Shown here: piece after piece, positions 16,106-24,771 of the stretch
Position numbering within the stretch: position 1 is the first letter of the stretch
How the letters are laid out: each line of letters starts with the position of its first letter
Origin: CALBPI01 sp942491885
GTDB lineage: Bacteria; Pseudomonadota; Gammaproteobacteria; Steroidobacterales; Woeseiaceae
Assembly (NCBI GenBank): GCA_942491885.1
Contig: CALOCQ010000002.1
Coordinates: forward strand, 1,488,001-1,552,000
Direction: 5' to 3'
DNA length: 64,000 bases
Made by a program: the position numbers and the translations under genes
The notes under the pieces: model-generated
Told to the model about the DNA's origin: nothing
What the model saw: the letters and a program-made list of their open reading frames with translations, nothing else
Databases searched by the model: none

Positions 16106-18577
16106 ATGATGCGCCTTTTTCCTAAAGCTCTGGCTCCCCGCTTGCTTGTTGCAACGCTGATACTGACCGCCAGTATCGTGTGCATCGTCTCGCTGGCGGT
16201 TTTTGCCCACAGCCGGCTGATTGTCGATCGCTTTCTGAACGATAGTATTGAGCTGCGCCGCAGCTACCTCGCGGAACTGCTGAACGACCGCGTGCAACAG
16301 GTGAGCTCGACGCTTGAGCGCGAGATCGATGGCCAGTTGCGCGATGGCCGCCTGGGCGACCTGCAGCGCTCAATCGACGAAACCACCGGCGAACTCAGCG
16401 AATTGCGCTTTACTCTGGTGACTAACAAGGTCGGTGAGATCGTCGGCCAGGCTGGCGAAGCCATCGATGCACAAGCAACGTCTGTTGTGGGCACTGAGTG
16501 GCAGACAGGACAAATTCTCGTCACGCGCGAGATCCAGTTTGGCGGCCAAAAATACGGCACGCTACAGATCGGTTACTCGTTGCAAGGCTTCAACGCGGCG
16601 CTGGACGCCTATCGCGTGCAGCAAATACAGGCCCGCCAGGACTGGCAAAGCAGTGCCTCTTTGTGGATTGTGATCACCTCATTGCTGATGCTGGTGCTCA
16701 GTGGTGCGTTGAGCTGGTTCGCAGCAAAACGGCTGGTCGGGCCGATCGAATCGATTACCCGACAAGCCAGACGCCTGCAGCGTGGCGACTATGGCGAGCG
16801 GCTTATCGAGTCACGCAATGATGAGCTAGGCCAATTGGCTCGCTCGTTTAACAGCATGCGCGACCAGCTGCGCCAGACGACAATATCCCGTGACTATGTC
16901 GACAACGTTCTGAGCAGCATGAACGATGCGCTGATCGTTACCAGCGTTGAAGGCGTCATCACCCATTGCAATGACGCGGCCATGCGCCTGACCGGCTTTA
17001 CTGAGACCCAGCTACTGGGCATGCAGGTTCAGGACCTGGTGCACAGCGATGACAGAGAGCCGTTTATCGAGGCCGTGACATCCAACCAGCCGCGTGAAGC
17101 ACGCTTCATGCGCCAGGATGGCAGTTACCTGCCGGTCTCCTGGACCTGCTCCACGATCAACACGACCGATACCATGCTGGCGGGGCGTATCTACTCAGCC
17201 CAGAACGTTACCGAACGCAAACGCTCCGAGGAGCGCATTCGGTATCTGGCCAGATTCGACCCAATGACCAAAGTGCCCAATCGCATGCAGTTTCAGCATT
17301 TGTTGCAACGGGCCATTGCGCGATCACGTCGCAACAGCAACGCGCTGGCGCTGTTTTATCTGGACGTTGATCAATTCAAGGACATCAACGATACGTTCGG
17401 TCACCTTGCCGGCGACACGACTCTGGAAATTCTCACGCAATGCATGGCCCGGGCACTTCCGGAAGGCACCGTTATCGGTCGGCTCGCAGGCGATGAGTTC
17501 GCCGCTTTCGTCGAAAGCATGCCGGTCATTGACGACATGCAGGACAGTCTGCATGGCCTCGGGCGCGATCTGCTGGCCGAGATCGCAGAACCCTTCGAAG
17601 TTCAGGGCAATGAGGTCTACATGACCGCCAGCCTTGGTATTGCCATATACCCGGGTGATGCGGACAACGTCATCGATCTGTTGCGCAACGCGGATGCGGC
17701 ACTGTATGCGGCCAAGAAGGCCGGCGGTAACCGGCTAGCTTTCTACGAGGCATCAATGAACGATGCTGCCGTAGAGCGCCTGATGATGAAAAGTCGCCTG
17801 CGACGCAGCTTCGAGCGAGACGAGTTGCTGCTGCAATATCAACCCAAGTATGAGCTGGCGACTGGCAAAATTGTCGGCGCCGAGGCACTGGTTAGATGGG
17901 AGATGCCGGAATACGGGCGCATCCAACCCAACGATTTTATACCGCTCGCAGAGCAAACCAACCTGATCATCGAGATAGGCGAATGGGTCATCGAGCGCGT
18001 CTGCGAAGACATTGCGAAATGGCATGCCAGCATCGGAGATCCAGGGCGCATCGCCATCAACCTGTCACTCAAGCAATTGCGTCAGAAGAACTTCTTTAAC
18101 AGTATCAATCGTATTTTCAACCGGCATTCGATCAAGCCGTCTGATATTGAATTTGAAATCACCGAAACGACGCTGATGGAGGATATCCCACGGACCGTGG
18201 CCGTCCTCGACAAACTGCGTGCGTTCGGCCTGCAGCTTGCGATTGACGACTTTGGCACCGGCTATTCGTCACTGAGCGCTCTGCAGAAATTTCCGATAAA
18301 AACGCTGAAAATTGACCGCTCATTCGTAACCAATGCGGCAACCAACGAAAATGATGCGGCAATCGTCACAGCGATTATCGATATGAGTCGTAGCCTGCGA
18401 CTGGATGTCGTTGCCGAGGGCATTGAAACGCAGCCGCAACTGGCGTTCCTGCAAAAACTCAAATGCGATTACGGCCAGGGCATGCTATTTGGTGCGCCAA
18501 TGGCCGCTGATGAATTTACCGAGCGCCTGCATGCCCAGCAGGACGGCACCGATCAGCATCGGGCGTTGTTCGGTTAG
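16106..18577 (+). CDS. Membrane GGDEF-EAL protein with HAMP and PAS domains
   Basis: An 823-residue cyclic-di-GMP signalling protein. Helix 10-32 and helix about 188-212 flank a periplasmic sensor of about 155 residues. A HAMP linker follows (KRLVGPIESITRQARRLQRGD), then a PAS domain at about 265-375 (VDNVLSSMNDALIVTSVEGVI). The GGDEF domain (about 380-550) has AGDEF in place of GGDEF, a variant sometimes still active, with YLDVDQFKDINDTFGH. The EAL domain (about 565-815) keeps AEALVRW, INLSLKQL, EITETTLM, DDFGTGYSSL, KIDRSFV and AEGIET, so phosphodiesterase activity is likely. No receiver domain. It appears monocistronic except for a possible leader peptide just upstream. Confidence 0.92.
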   Translation: MMRLFPKALAPRLLVATLILTASIVCIVSLAVFAHSRLIVDRFLNDSIELRRSYLAELLNDRVQQVSSTLEREIDGQLRDGRLGDLQRSIDETTGELSELRFTLVTNKVGEIVGQAGEAIDAQATSVVGTEWQTGQILVTREIQFGGQKYGTLQIGYSLQGFNAALDAYRVQQIQARQDWQSSASLWIVITSLLMLVLSGALSWFAAKRLVGPIESITRQARRLQRGDYGERLIESRNDELGQLARSFNSMRDQLRQTTISRDYVDNVLSSMNDALIVTSVEGVITHCNDAAMRLTGFTETQLLGMQVQDLVHSDDREPFIEAVTSNQPREARFMRQDGSYLPVSWTCSTINTTDTMLAGRIYSAQNVTERKRSEERIRYLARFDPMTKVPNRMQFQHLLQRAIARSRRNSNALALFYLDVDQFKDINDTFGHLAGDTTLEILTQCMARALPEGTVIGRLAGDEFAAFVESMPVIDDMQDSLHGLGRDLLAEIAEPFEVQGNEVYMTASLGIAIYPGDADNVIDLLRNADAALYAAKKAGGNRLAFYEASMNDAAVERLMMKSRLRRSFERDELLLQYQPKYELATGKIVGAEALVRWEMPEYGRIQPNDFIPLAEQTNLIIEIGEWVIERVCEDIAKWHASIGDPGRIAINLSLKQLRQKNFFNSINRIFNRHSIKPSDIEFEITETTLMEDIPRTVAVLDKLRAFGLQLAIDDFGTGYSSLSALQKFPIKTLKIDRSFVTNAATNENDAAIVTAIIDMSRSLRLDVVAEGIETQPQLAFLQKLKCDYGQGMLFGAPMAADEFTERLHAQQDGTDQHRALFG

Positions 18578-18698
18578 CCAATCTGAGTTCTGCCAGCATA
18601 GAATTCAAGCGCATATCCTTATAAGATTGGGCCCAGTCGCGCTACGTCGGTGAATGCCACCAACGCAGACAACCTGTCAATTCGCTGGAGGACCGGCA

Positions 18699-19055
18699 AT
18701 GAAAACCACGTTTAAATCAATGCTAGCAGTAGCCGCATTAACCGCTACAAGCGCCTCTTGGGCCGCCTGTGACTACCCATCGAAAGTTGACGTGCCCAAT
18801 GGTACGCAGGCCAGCAAAGAGCAGATGATGGCCGGTCAAAAGGCAATCAAGTCGTATATGGACGAGATGAACACCTATCTTGACTGCATCGATGACGAAA
18901 ATGCTGCGGCCAAGAGCGAAGGCGAGGCCGCTGAGATTACCGCGCAGCGCGAGGCGTTGCTGCTCAAGCGGCACAATGCTGCCATCGCGGAGATGGAAGC
19001 TGTTGCCGCCAACTTCAATACGCAGGTTCGCGCTTACAAGGCTAAGGAAGAATAA
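18699..19055 (+). CDS. Small periplasmic protein of unknown function
   Basis: A 118-residue protein with a signal peptide (MLAVAALTATSASWA, cleavage after residue 22-23) and a mature part starting ACDYPSKVDVPNG. It has two cysteines (in ACDYP and LDCIDD) that could form a disulfide, and a mostly helical, charged rest. I recognise no domain. The ATG at 18699 follows GGAGGACC and is preferred over the earlier in-frame ATG at 18654. It lies between the GGDEF-EAL gene and the convergent psp operon. Confidence 0.7.
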   Translation: MKTTFKSMLAVAALTATSASWAACDYPSKVDVPNGTQASKEQMMAGQKAIKSYMDEMNTYLDCIDDENAAAKSEGEAAEITAQREALLLKRHNAAIAEMEAVAANFNTQVRAYKAKEE

Positions 19056-19076
19056 CTGACGCCCGGGTGCTAGCGA

Positions 19077-19307
19077 CTATAGACGGTCGATCTCACGCTT
19101 CAGGTCAGTACCTGAATCGGTGACAATGCGCTCAAGCACCTGAACGCGGTGTTCAAGCTTTGCGATCAACTCCAGAGTTTCATCACTGGCTGCACTACCC
19201 GCCTCTGCGGGCGCTGACTGACGGCTTTTCAGATAGGTCTGGACCAAGCTGTACACGCAGCTAATCAGCACGATACCGACAACCATTGAGAACGGCGAGT
19301 TGAACAT
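19077..19307 (-). CDS. PspB-like small membrane protein (second copy)
   Basis: A 76-residue protein with one N-terminal membrane helix (FSMVVGIVLISCVYSLVQTYL) and a cytosolic coiled coil (LELIAKLEHRVQVLERIV) ending in DLKREIDRL. This is the plan of PspB, which with PspC senses inner-membrane stress and sequesters PspA. It is the last gene of the psp operon and resembles the true pspB at 20015 in layout and in the LExRVxVLExI heptads. It is probably a duplicate. Confidence 0.65.
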   Translation of the reverse strand: MFNSPFSMVVGIVLISCVYSLVQTYLKSRQSAPAEAGSAASDETLELIAKLEHRVQVLERIVTDSGTDLKREIDRL

Positions 19308-19350
19308 AAGGGCCTCCGTTAATTATTAGACTGGGCGCTCAATGCAGCCA

Positions 19351-19740
19351 TTATAGCTCGCGTATTTCGCGATCCAGGTTGTATCTTGGTGACGTCACGT
19401 AACGCTCCAGCTTGGCTAACCTTGAGTCAATTCTAAGCAGGCTGCGCTTGACGTCGGTCATGGTTGCGTGTGGAGCCGATCGCAGTGAAGTGCGAAACGC
19501 GCGTTTCTCCGGTTTGGGTAGTTCCACTTCGCCGTCTTTTACCGGGATGAGCAACGTCAAGCCGATATAGAGAAGGATTGTAGCGGGCGTGGCCACCAGC
19601 AGCGCAATCACTGCAAGCACACGGGTCATGCCGAGGCTGAATCCAAAGTAGTCTGCAATGCCCGCACAAACGCCGGTTATTTTTCCATTGCGCCTGTCGC
19701 GAAAGAACCGGCGCCCTGCATAAGTCGTTTGATTTACCAT
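19351..19740 (-). CDS. PspC-domain protein
   Basis: A 129-residue PspC-domain protein. The domain is RRFFRDRRNGKITGVCAGIADYFGFSLGMTRVLAVIALL with a second helix ATILLYIGLTLLIPV, the usual pair of membrane segments. The tail is basic with SLLRIDSRLAKLERYVTSPRYNLDREIREL, a coiled coil shared in style with the neighbouring PspB-like protein. PspC is the inner-membrane partner of PspB in the phage-shock response. It overlaps the upstream pspC-like gene by one base. Confidence 0.85.
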   Translation of the reverse strand: MVNQTTYAGRRFFRDRRNGKITGVCAGIADYFGFSLGMTRVLAVIALLVATPATILLYIGLTLLIPVKDGEVELPKPEKRAFRTSLRSAPHATMTDVKRSLLRIDSRLAKLERYVTSPRYNLDREIREL

Positions 19741-20018
19741 CAGTAGCTCCTGTTACCGCGATTCGTCCGCCAGAATTCACGCTCCTCTGCAGGGCTGCGT
19801 GGCTGCAGGGGCCGGTCATTGAGTATCCAGGCCGCCAAACCATATGCGACGAGCGTCGGCAGCGTAACAAACACCCCGCCGACCACAACCAGAATACGCA
19901 AGACGTTCAGGTCGATATCGAAACGATCGGCCAATCCGGCGCAAACACCAAACAACCAACCGTTTTCCCGGTCAAGGTACAAACCGCCTAACAACATGCG
20001 GTGCCGGTTCCTACTCAT
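19740..20018 (-). CDS. Short PspC-domain protein
   Basis: A 92-residue PspC-domain protein: LYLDRENGWLFGVCAGLADRFDIDLNVLRILVVV, then LPTLVAYGLAAWILND. It lacks the coiled-coil tail of its neighbour. The ATG at 20018 has a good ribosome site (GAGGAACC), and the gene overlaps pspB by 4 bases. With the next gene it makes two consecutive PspC proteins, an arrangement larger than the classical pspABC. Confidence 0.85.
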   Translation of the reverse strand: MSRNRHRMLLGGLYLDRENGWLFGVCAGLADRFDIDLNVLRILVVVGGVFVTLPTLVAYGLAAWILNDRPLQPRSPAEEREFWRTNRGNRSY

Positions 20019-20242
20019 ACTCGGTTCCTCCAATCCGGCGCTTCATCGTCCAGAATCGCCTCCAATACATTGACCCGACTTTCCAGCTTCTGCGCGATAT
20101 CCCAGACCTCTTCCATCATGGATTCATCTGAGTGCGTCAACTCGCGGGTCTTTTTCCACTTGGTGACAAAGTGCAGGATGATCGCCAACGGTGCGACGAT
20201 CGTCAGAAACAAGATACCAAGTACAAAAGCTGCGTTGCCCAT
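20015..20242 (-). CDS. pspB: Phage shock protein PspB
   Basis: A 75-residue inner-membrane protein. One helix (FVLGILFLTIVAPLAIILHFVT) is followed by the PspB signature KWKKTRELTHSDESMMEEVWDIAQKLESRVNVLEAILDDEAPDWR, including the conserved L.....LW/VW, coiled coil, and the P-W-R end. It passes membrane stress to PspA-PspF together with PspC. It lies 9 bases after pspA. Confidence 0.92.
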   Translation of the reverse strand: MGNAAFVLGILFLTIVAPLAIILHFVTKWKKTRELTHSDESMMEEVWDIAQKLESRVNVLEAILDDEAPDWRNRV

Positions 20243-20251
20243 GAGTTATGC

Positions 20252-20938
20252 CTAACCGTTGTTGTGGCTGGCGGACTCGCGAGCGGCGACACGCGCTTTC
20301 AGACGCTCAAAGTCTTCCTTGATGCTGTCTTCCGCCTCAAGGTTGGCGAACTGGTTATCAAGGTCTTTCGGTAAACCCAGGTCATAGGCTTCGACACGAC
20401 TCTCAACGTCCTCCATCCGGCGCTGATACTGCTCAAAGCGCACGAGGGCGTCGTCGACTTTATAGCCATGCGTCAATTTACGTGCCGCAAGGCGTTTGCT
20501 GGCAGTCTCATGCCGCGACAGCAATGACTGTTGGCGCAGCTTCGCATCCTTCAACTTTGCCTCCAGACGGGCAATGTCCTCATTGAGCTTGCCAAGGCCG
20601 CTCTCAACCGCCTGGTACTCTTCGCGCACGGCGACCGCAGCCTGATCCGCATTGTTCTTTTCAAGCAACGCGGCCTTCGCAAGATCCTCGCGATGTTTGG
20701 ACAATGCCAACTCAGCTTTGGATTCCCAGTCGGCGACATCTCGCTCCAATGCCTCGAGCTTACGGTTTAATGACTTCTTGTCCGCGATCGAGCGCGCAGC
20801 TGCAGAGCGTACCTCTACCAGTGTGTCTTCCATTTCCTGAATCATCAGGCGAACGATTTTCTCGGGATCCTCCGCCTTGTCCAGAATTGCGTTGATATTC
20901 GAGTTAACGATATCGCTAAATCTTGAAAAAATACCCAT
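20252..20938 (-). CDS. pspA: Phage shock protein PspA
   Basis: A 228-residue ESCRT-III-like coiled-coil protein. It starts with the membrane-binding amphipathic helix MGIFSRFSDIVNSNINAILDKAEDPEKIVRLMIQEMEDTL, the classic PspA/Vipp1 opening, and continues in long heptads (ERDVADWESKAELALSKHREDLAKAALLEK). PspA binds and inhibits PspF when unstressed and patches the inner membrane under stress. It is the first gene of the psp operon, behind a sigma-54 promoter and divergent from pspF. Confidence 0.95.
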   Translation of the reverse strand: MGIFSRFSDIVNSNINAILDKAEDPEKIVRLMIQEMEDTLVEVRSAAARSIADKKSLNRKLEALERDVADWESKAELALSKHREDLAKAALLEKNNADQAAVAVREEYQAVESGLGKLNEDIARLEAKLKDAKLRQQSLLSRHETASKRLAARKLTHGYKVDDALVRFEQYQRRMEDVESRVEAYDLGLPKDLDNQFANLEAEDSIKEDFERLKARVAARESASHNNG

Positions 20939-20979
20939 AGTCCATGCCTCAGGAAAAATCTAAATCTCATTCAGGAAGT

Positions 20980-20995
20980 AGCAGGAACCATGCCA
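20980..20995 (-). promoter_or_regulatory. Sigma-54 promoter of the psp operon
   Basis: On the minus strand TGGCATGGTTCCTGCT matches the -24/-12 consensus (TGGCAC N5 TTGCA): GG and GC are exactly 10 bases apart. It lies 42 bases before the pspA start and opposite pspF, the expected activator. The remaining stretch up to 21128 is very AT-rich and could hold PspF sites and the pspF promoter. Confidence 0.8.
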
Positions 20996-21128
20996 AGTTG
21001 CCAAATTATCTCTAAATGGTTGTTTTAAAAGATAAGTAAGCAATTCTGGCGAATAATATTAAAAGATATAAAATAGCGTAAATAACTAAATAATATTAAT
21101 ATTTTAAAATATTTAGTATAATTAGTTA

Positions 21129-22196
21129 ATGCAAAAGACACCTCTAATCGGTGAGGCACCCGCCTTTCTCGCTACGCTCGAGCACGTATCCAGGGCGGCA
21201 CCTGTGGCACGGCCTGTGTTGGTTGTCGGGGAGCGCGGAACAGGTAAGGAACTGATTTCCAGCAGATTACATTTTCTATCCGATCGCTGGGAACAGCCGC
21301 TGATCAAGGTCAATTGCGCCGCGCTCACTGAGAGCATTCTTGAATCAGAGCTGTTTGGACACGAAGCGGGCGCATTTACCGGCGCCAACCGACAACACCT
21401 GGGGCACTTCGAGCGTGCCGACAACGGCACGCTGATTCTCGACGAACTCGGCACGGTATCCATGCGTGTTCAGGAGAAAATCCTGCGGGTCATTGAATAT
21501 GGGGAGTTCGAGCGCGTTGGTGGCAGCGATACGCTCAGCGTCGATGTTCGTGTGGTAGCGGCAACTAACGAAGACCTGCAAGCGCGCGTTGCCGCGCAGA
21601 CTTTTCGTGCTGACCTGCTGGATCGGCTGGCGTTTGATGTGATCACAGTACCGCCGCTGCGCGAGAGGCGCGACGACATTTTGCCGCTGGCGCATAGCTT
21701 CGCCGTGAACATGTGCGTCGAACTCAAACGCCAGCACTTTGCCGGCTTCACAGCGCGCGCCGCTTCAACGCTTCTGAAGCAGAAATGGCCTGGCAATGTG
21801 CGCGAGCTGAAGAATGCGGTTGAGCGCTCCGTCTATCGAAGTGAGGATGAGGCAGAAGCTATTGATGAGATCGTATTCGATCCATTCGACTCGCCGTATC
21901 AGCTGATCGACAACACGATGGAACCGGCGCGACGCGATCGTCCGGCGCCAGCGAGCGCAGAGCTTAGCTTACCTGCGGACCTGAAAACTGAACGGGACAA
22001 AATGGAGCGTCGCTATCTGATCGCAGCGCTTGAAAAAGCAAACTACAGCCAGAAAATTGCTGCAGGGCTGGTTGCGCTCAGCTACCACCAATTCCGTGCA
22101 AGGCTTAAGAAACTGGGCGTCAATGCCAAACCCGAACCCACCGTGCAACGCGACGCGAGGCGTCGCAAAGCTCAGGTACGGAAACGGCGGCAATAA
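21129..22196 (+). CDS. pspF: Sigma-54 activator PspF
   Basis: A 355-residue enhancer-binding protein without a receiver domain, as in PspF. The AAA+ domain starts almost at residue 1: Walker A GERGTGKEL near residue 34, the sigma-54 loop GAFTGA near residue 81, Walker B TLILDELG, the sensor region RVVAATNEDL, and WPGNVRELKNAVERS. The C-terminal helix-turn-helix (SQKIAAGLVALSYHQFRARLKKLG) is followed by a basic tail. It drives the divergent psp operon from the sigma-54 site. The 3' end overlaps the convergent ABC permease gene by 25 bases. Confidence 0.92.
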   Translation: MQKTPLIGEAPAFLATLEHVSRAAPVARPVLVVGERGTGKELISSRLHFLSDRWEQPLIKVNCAALTESILESELFGHEAGAFTGANRQHLGHFERADNGTLILDELGTVSMRVQEKILRVIEYGEFERVGGSDTLSVDVRVVAATNEDLQARVAAQTFRADLLDRLAFDVITVPPLRERRDDILPLAHSFAVNMCVELKRQHFAGFTARAASTLLKQKWPGNVRELKNAVERSVYRSEDEAEAIDEIVFDPFDSPYQLIDNTMEPARRDRPAPASAELSLPADLKTERDKMERRYLIAALEKANYSQKIAAGLVALSYHQFRARLKKLGVNAKPEPTVQRDARRRKAQVRKRRQ

Positions 22197-23089
22197 ACAG
22201 CCGCTGCCGCAAACGCGGCCGTAACCGCTAGACCACCCCACAGGCCGGGTGATGCCAAATATTGCAGCGGCGAGATGATCTGAAGGATATCGAGCTCGCC
22301 GACCTGAACCAGCGACTTGAGCGCGTCTTCATCCATTAAAAACCCTTCGGGCAGACTCAGGCCGGACACCGGCGCATCCGAAAAGCGATCGCGTATCAAG
22401 CCGACGAAACTCGCGCTACGCAGCACGATGCCCTCGAGCATCGCCAAAACGATTATTGGCAGTACAACCCAGAGCAACACGGAGCGACGCGCAAACGCAG
22501 AGCACAGCAGGAACCAGCCGACCAGCGGTGCAAACCATATCGAGGCGGTGAGAAATGTGTAACAACTGAGGATCCAGAACTGAAAGAACGGTAATGGGCC
22601 CCAGATAAGCTCGACGGGGTTACCACCGCCCAACAGGATAGCCAGTGTGGCCAGCACCAGTAAAATGACTTGAGTAGCCATAATAATGCCAACGGTCAGC
22701 AAAGGCGCGGCGATGACAGCAGTCAACAACTTGGAGATCACAGTTTCCGTATCGGTGATCGGCAGTGAGCGCCAAAACAAGATGCTCTTGTCTTTGCGCT
22801 CAGCGTATAGCGCATCGATGCTGTAGAAAAAGACCACCGCAGCCAACACCAGGTTGAGCATGCCCGACGACACACCCAGCAAGGCGCCGCCACCTGTCAG
22901 ACTGGCAGGGGCGCCGGTTAGCTCCAGCGTGGCAACAGCCACATCGAATGACACACCGGTGAAAACAGCGGTGAGAAACGACAATATAAAGCCGAAAATA
23001 ATCAGCCCGGCCATGACCAGTGGTGCGACATAAAGGGCCTTGTGCTCCCACAATTCGCGGCGCACCAACATCAGCATCCGGCCAATCAT
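22172..23089 (-). CDS. ABC-2 type transporter permease
   Basis: A 305-residue inner-membrane permease with about six helices: VAPLVMAGLIIFGFILSFLTAVF, GMLNLVLAAVVFFYSIDALY, LLTVGIIMATQVILLVLATLAILL, FQFWILSCYTFLTASIWFAPLVGWFLLC, SVLLWVVLPIIVLAMLEGIVL, GLAVTAAFAAAAVY. The cytoplasmic ERKDKSILFWRSLPITDTE motif after the first loop is typical of ABC-2 permeases. Substrate unknown. The start overlaps the ATPase stop by 4 bases, making a GntR-ATPase-permease operon. Confidence 0.85.
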   Translation of the reverse strand: MIGRMLMLVRRELWEHKALYVAPLVMAGLIIFGFILSFLTAVFTGVSFDVAVATLELTGAPASLTGGGALLGVSSGMLNLVLAAVVFFYSIDALYAERKDKSILFWRSLPITDTETVISKLLTAVIAAPLLTVGIIMATQVILLVLATLAILLGGGNPVELIWGPLPFFQFWILSCYTFLTASIWFAPLVGWFLLCSAFARRSVLLWVVLPIIVLAMLEGIVLRSASFVGLIRDRFSDAPVSGLSLPEGFLMDEDALKSLVQVGELDILQIISPLQYLASPGLWGGLAVTAAFAAAAVYCRRFRT

Positions 23090-23946
23090 GCTGCACGCTC
23101 CGTTGACAGTTTCGCCACAAACAGATCGGCAATGCCCGGTGTGCGTACATCACCCAGCGACTCCAGGCGCTCCCGCGCAATGCCTTCAAAAGTAAAGATA
23201 GACTTGCCAAACACCTGGCGCTCGGTGAGTGGTGCCAAGCCGCGCGCTTCGTCGACATGTTCCGGGGTCACCATGAGCTCGATGTAACGCTCACCGATCG
23301 ACTCAACAGTCTCGTCAAGCACAATGCGGCCATCGTCAATAAACATGACGTCGGTGAGGATGTGTTCAATTTCTTCAACCTGATGCGTCGTAATCACGAT
23401 GGTGCGCTCAAGGTCAAAGTAGTCGTTTAGCAGTTCTGTGTAGAACGATTTTCGGAACAGAATATCGAGCCCGAGCGTCGGCTCGTCGAGGATGAGCAAG
23501 CGAGCATCAATGGCCATGATAATCGACAGGTGCAGCTGTGCGATCATGCCTTTTGACAGCTCTTTCACCGTCGCCTTCATGGGGATTTTGGTTTTCGACA
23601 GCGCCGCCCGTGCGTCTGCTTCAGAAAACTTCGGGTGTAATTCGCTGACAAAGCCGAGCAATCGATCAACGCTAATCCAGCGCGGCAACACCGCAACATC
23701 TGCGACGTAGCTGACCTCATTCATGAGCGCTTTACGCTGGCGGAACGGATCCAAACCGCAGACCTGCATGTCACCTTTGCAATCCGTCAAGCCGAGGACC
23801 GCTTTTAACAGCGTTGTCTTGCCGGCACCGTTTGGACCGATAAGGCCAACGATCTTACCCGGCTGGATCTCGAAACTGACGTTGTCGACAGCGCGTGTGC
23901 TGCCATAGTGTTTGCTGACGCCGCGCGCCTGTACCAGTGCTGACAT
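23086..23946 (-). CDS. ABC transporter ATP-binding protein, YtrB-like
   Basis: A 286-residue ATPase of the ABC-2 exporter group. Walker A GPNGAGKTT near residue 38, Q-loop region VSYVADVAVLP, a degenerate signature ELSKGMIAQLHLS (LSKGM in place of LSGGQ), Walker B RLLILDEPTLGLD, and H-loop TTHQVEE. The start at 23946 (MSALVQARGVSKHYG) is chosen over a longer frame that reads into the GntR gene. The GntR-YtrA regulator directly upstream matches known YtrABC-type operons induced by cell-envelope stress, so that role is possible. Confidence 0.9.
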   Translation of the reverse strand: MSALVQARGVSKHYGSTRAVDNVSFEIQPGKIVGLIGPNGAGKTTLLKAVLGLTDCKGDMQVCGLDPFRQRKALMNEVSYVADVAVLPRWISVDRLLGFVSELHPKFSEADARAALSKTKIPMKATVKELSKGMIAQLHLSIIMAIDARLLILDEPTLGLDILFRKSFYTELLNDYFDLERTIVITTHQVEEIEHILTDVMFIDDGRIVLDETVESIGERYIELMVTPEHVDEARGLAPLTERQVFGKSIFTFEGIARERLESLGDVRTPGIADLFVAKLSTERAA

Positions 23947-23980
23947 TGGCACTCCTGATGCGGGACTTGGCGTCCCTGTT

Positions 23981-24373
23981 CTAGTCTTTAAGGTTTTGCA
24001 GAAGCTCTTCGGGATCCAGCTCAAGCCGGCGCATGGTCGCGACGACTTCGGGCCACTGCTTCTCGAGGAATTTGCTTTTCTCTTCGCTGAGCAGGCGCTT
24101 GCGGGCGCCGGGCAACACATACATGCCTCTGCCACGGCGCTTCTCGACCAACGACTCCTCGACCAGCTCTTGGTAACCCTTCAACACGGTCAACGGATTC
24201 AGCCTGTATTCTGCCGCGACGCTGCGCACAGACGGCAAAACATCGCCGTCGGTTAAGACGCCTTCCAGCAACATGGCCACCACACGGTCCCGCAATTGGC
24301 GGTAAATGGGTAGATCGTCATTCCATTTAGGGTCCATCAGGCTCCAGTCGGGCTTTGCTTCTCGGGCAGTCAT
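23981..24373 (-). CDS. GntR-family regulator, YtrA subfamily
   Basis: A 130-residue one-domain GntR regulator. The winged helix is DDLPIYRQLRDRVVAMLLEGVLTDGDVLPSVRSVAAEYRLNPLTVLKGYQELVEESLVEKRRGRGMYVL. The short helical tail (about 50 residues, ending ELDPEELLQNLKD) places it in the YtrA subfamily, whose members repress a neighbouring ABC exporter operon. The ATG at 24373 is preferred; a longer start at 24448 would overlap the small gene upstream. Confidence 0.88.
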   Translation of the reverse strand: MTAREAKPDWSLMDPKWNDDLPIYRQLRDRVVAMLLEGVLTDGDVLPSVRSVAAEYRLNPLTVLKGYQELVEESLVEKRRGRGMYVLPGARKRLLSEEKSKFLEKQWPEVVATMRRLELDPEELLQNLKD

Positions 24374-24404
24374 TGACTCAGATATGGGGTCGCCGCGCAA
24401 TGGA

Positions 24405-24596
24405 TCATTGACCCGCGATGACCGTCGTTGTTGGCGCATTGGCACCATTTGGTGTCATCGAGTCTATTTCACTGGCAACCAAAGCAAGCGCGAACATGGC
24501 CAACAGTGCCAAAGCCACAACACCGCTCCAGGCATTGCCCTGGCGCTCATGTTGGTAGATTTCGGGCGCCTCAAATGGCGGTTGGTCGTTCATCAT
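24405..24596 (-). CDS. Small single-helix membrane protein of unknown function
   Basis: A 63-residue protein with a proline-rich N terminus (DQPPFEAPEIYQHERQG), one membrane helix (SGVVALALLAMFALALVASEI) and a short T-rich tail. It is the first frame of the GntR-ABC operon, 31 bases upstream of the regulator. I know no family. The codon use looks coding and the helix is convincing. Confidence 0.5.
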   Translation of the reverse strand: MMNDQPPFEAPEIYQHERQGNAWSGVVALALLAMFALALVASEIDSMTPNGANAPTTTVIAGQ

Positions 24597-24669
24597 CGTG
24601 TTCCTCTGCGTTAGTGTTGTAGTTGACTATAACACCAGAACCAGCCTTTGCAACTGTTTTCGGGTCAAA

Positions 24670-24685
24670 TGTGACCGATATCACC
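24670..24685. promoter_or_regulatory. Candidate CRP-type binding site upstream of mdh
   Basis: TGTGACCGATATCACC matches TGTGA-N6-TCACA in 9 of 10 positions. It lies 87 bases before the mdh start, followed by a -10-like GATAAT near 24728. Carbon-control of malate dehydrogenase would make sense, but no CRP gene is in the window. Confidence 0.45.
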
Positions 24686-24771
24686 CTGGCCATAAATTGT
24701 GCAGTGCACCAGAGGCCGTACCTATGGGATAATCAAACGATGTTGAAAATCCATGCCAAGGCAGAAAATTC

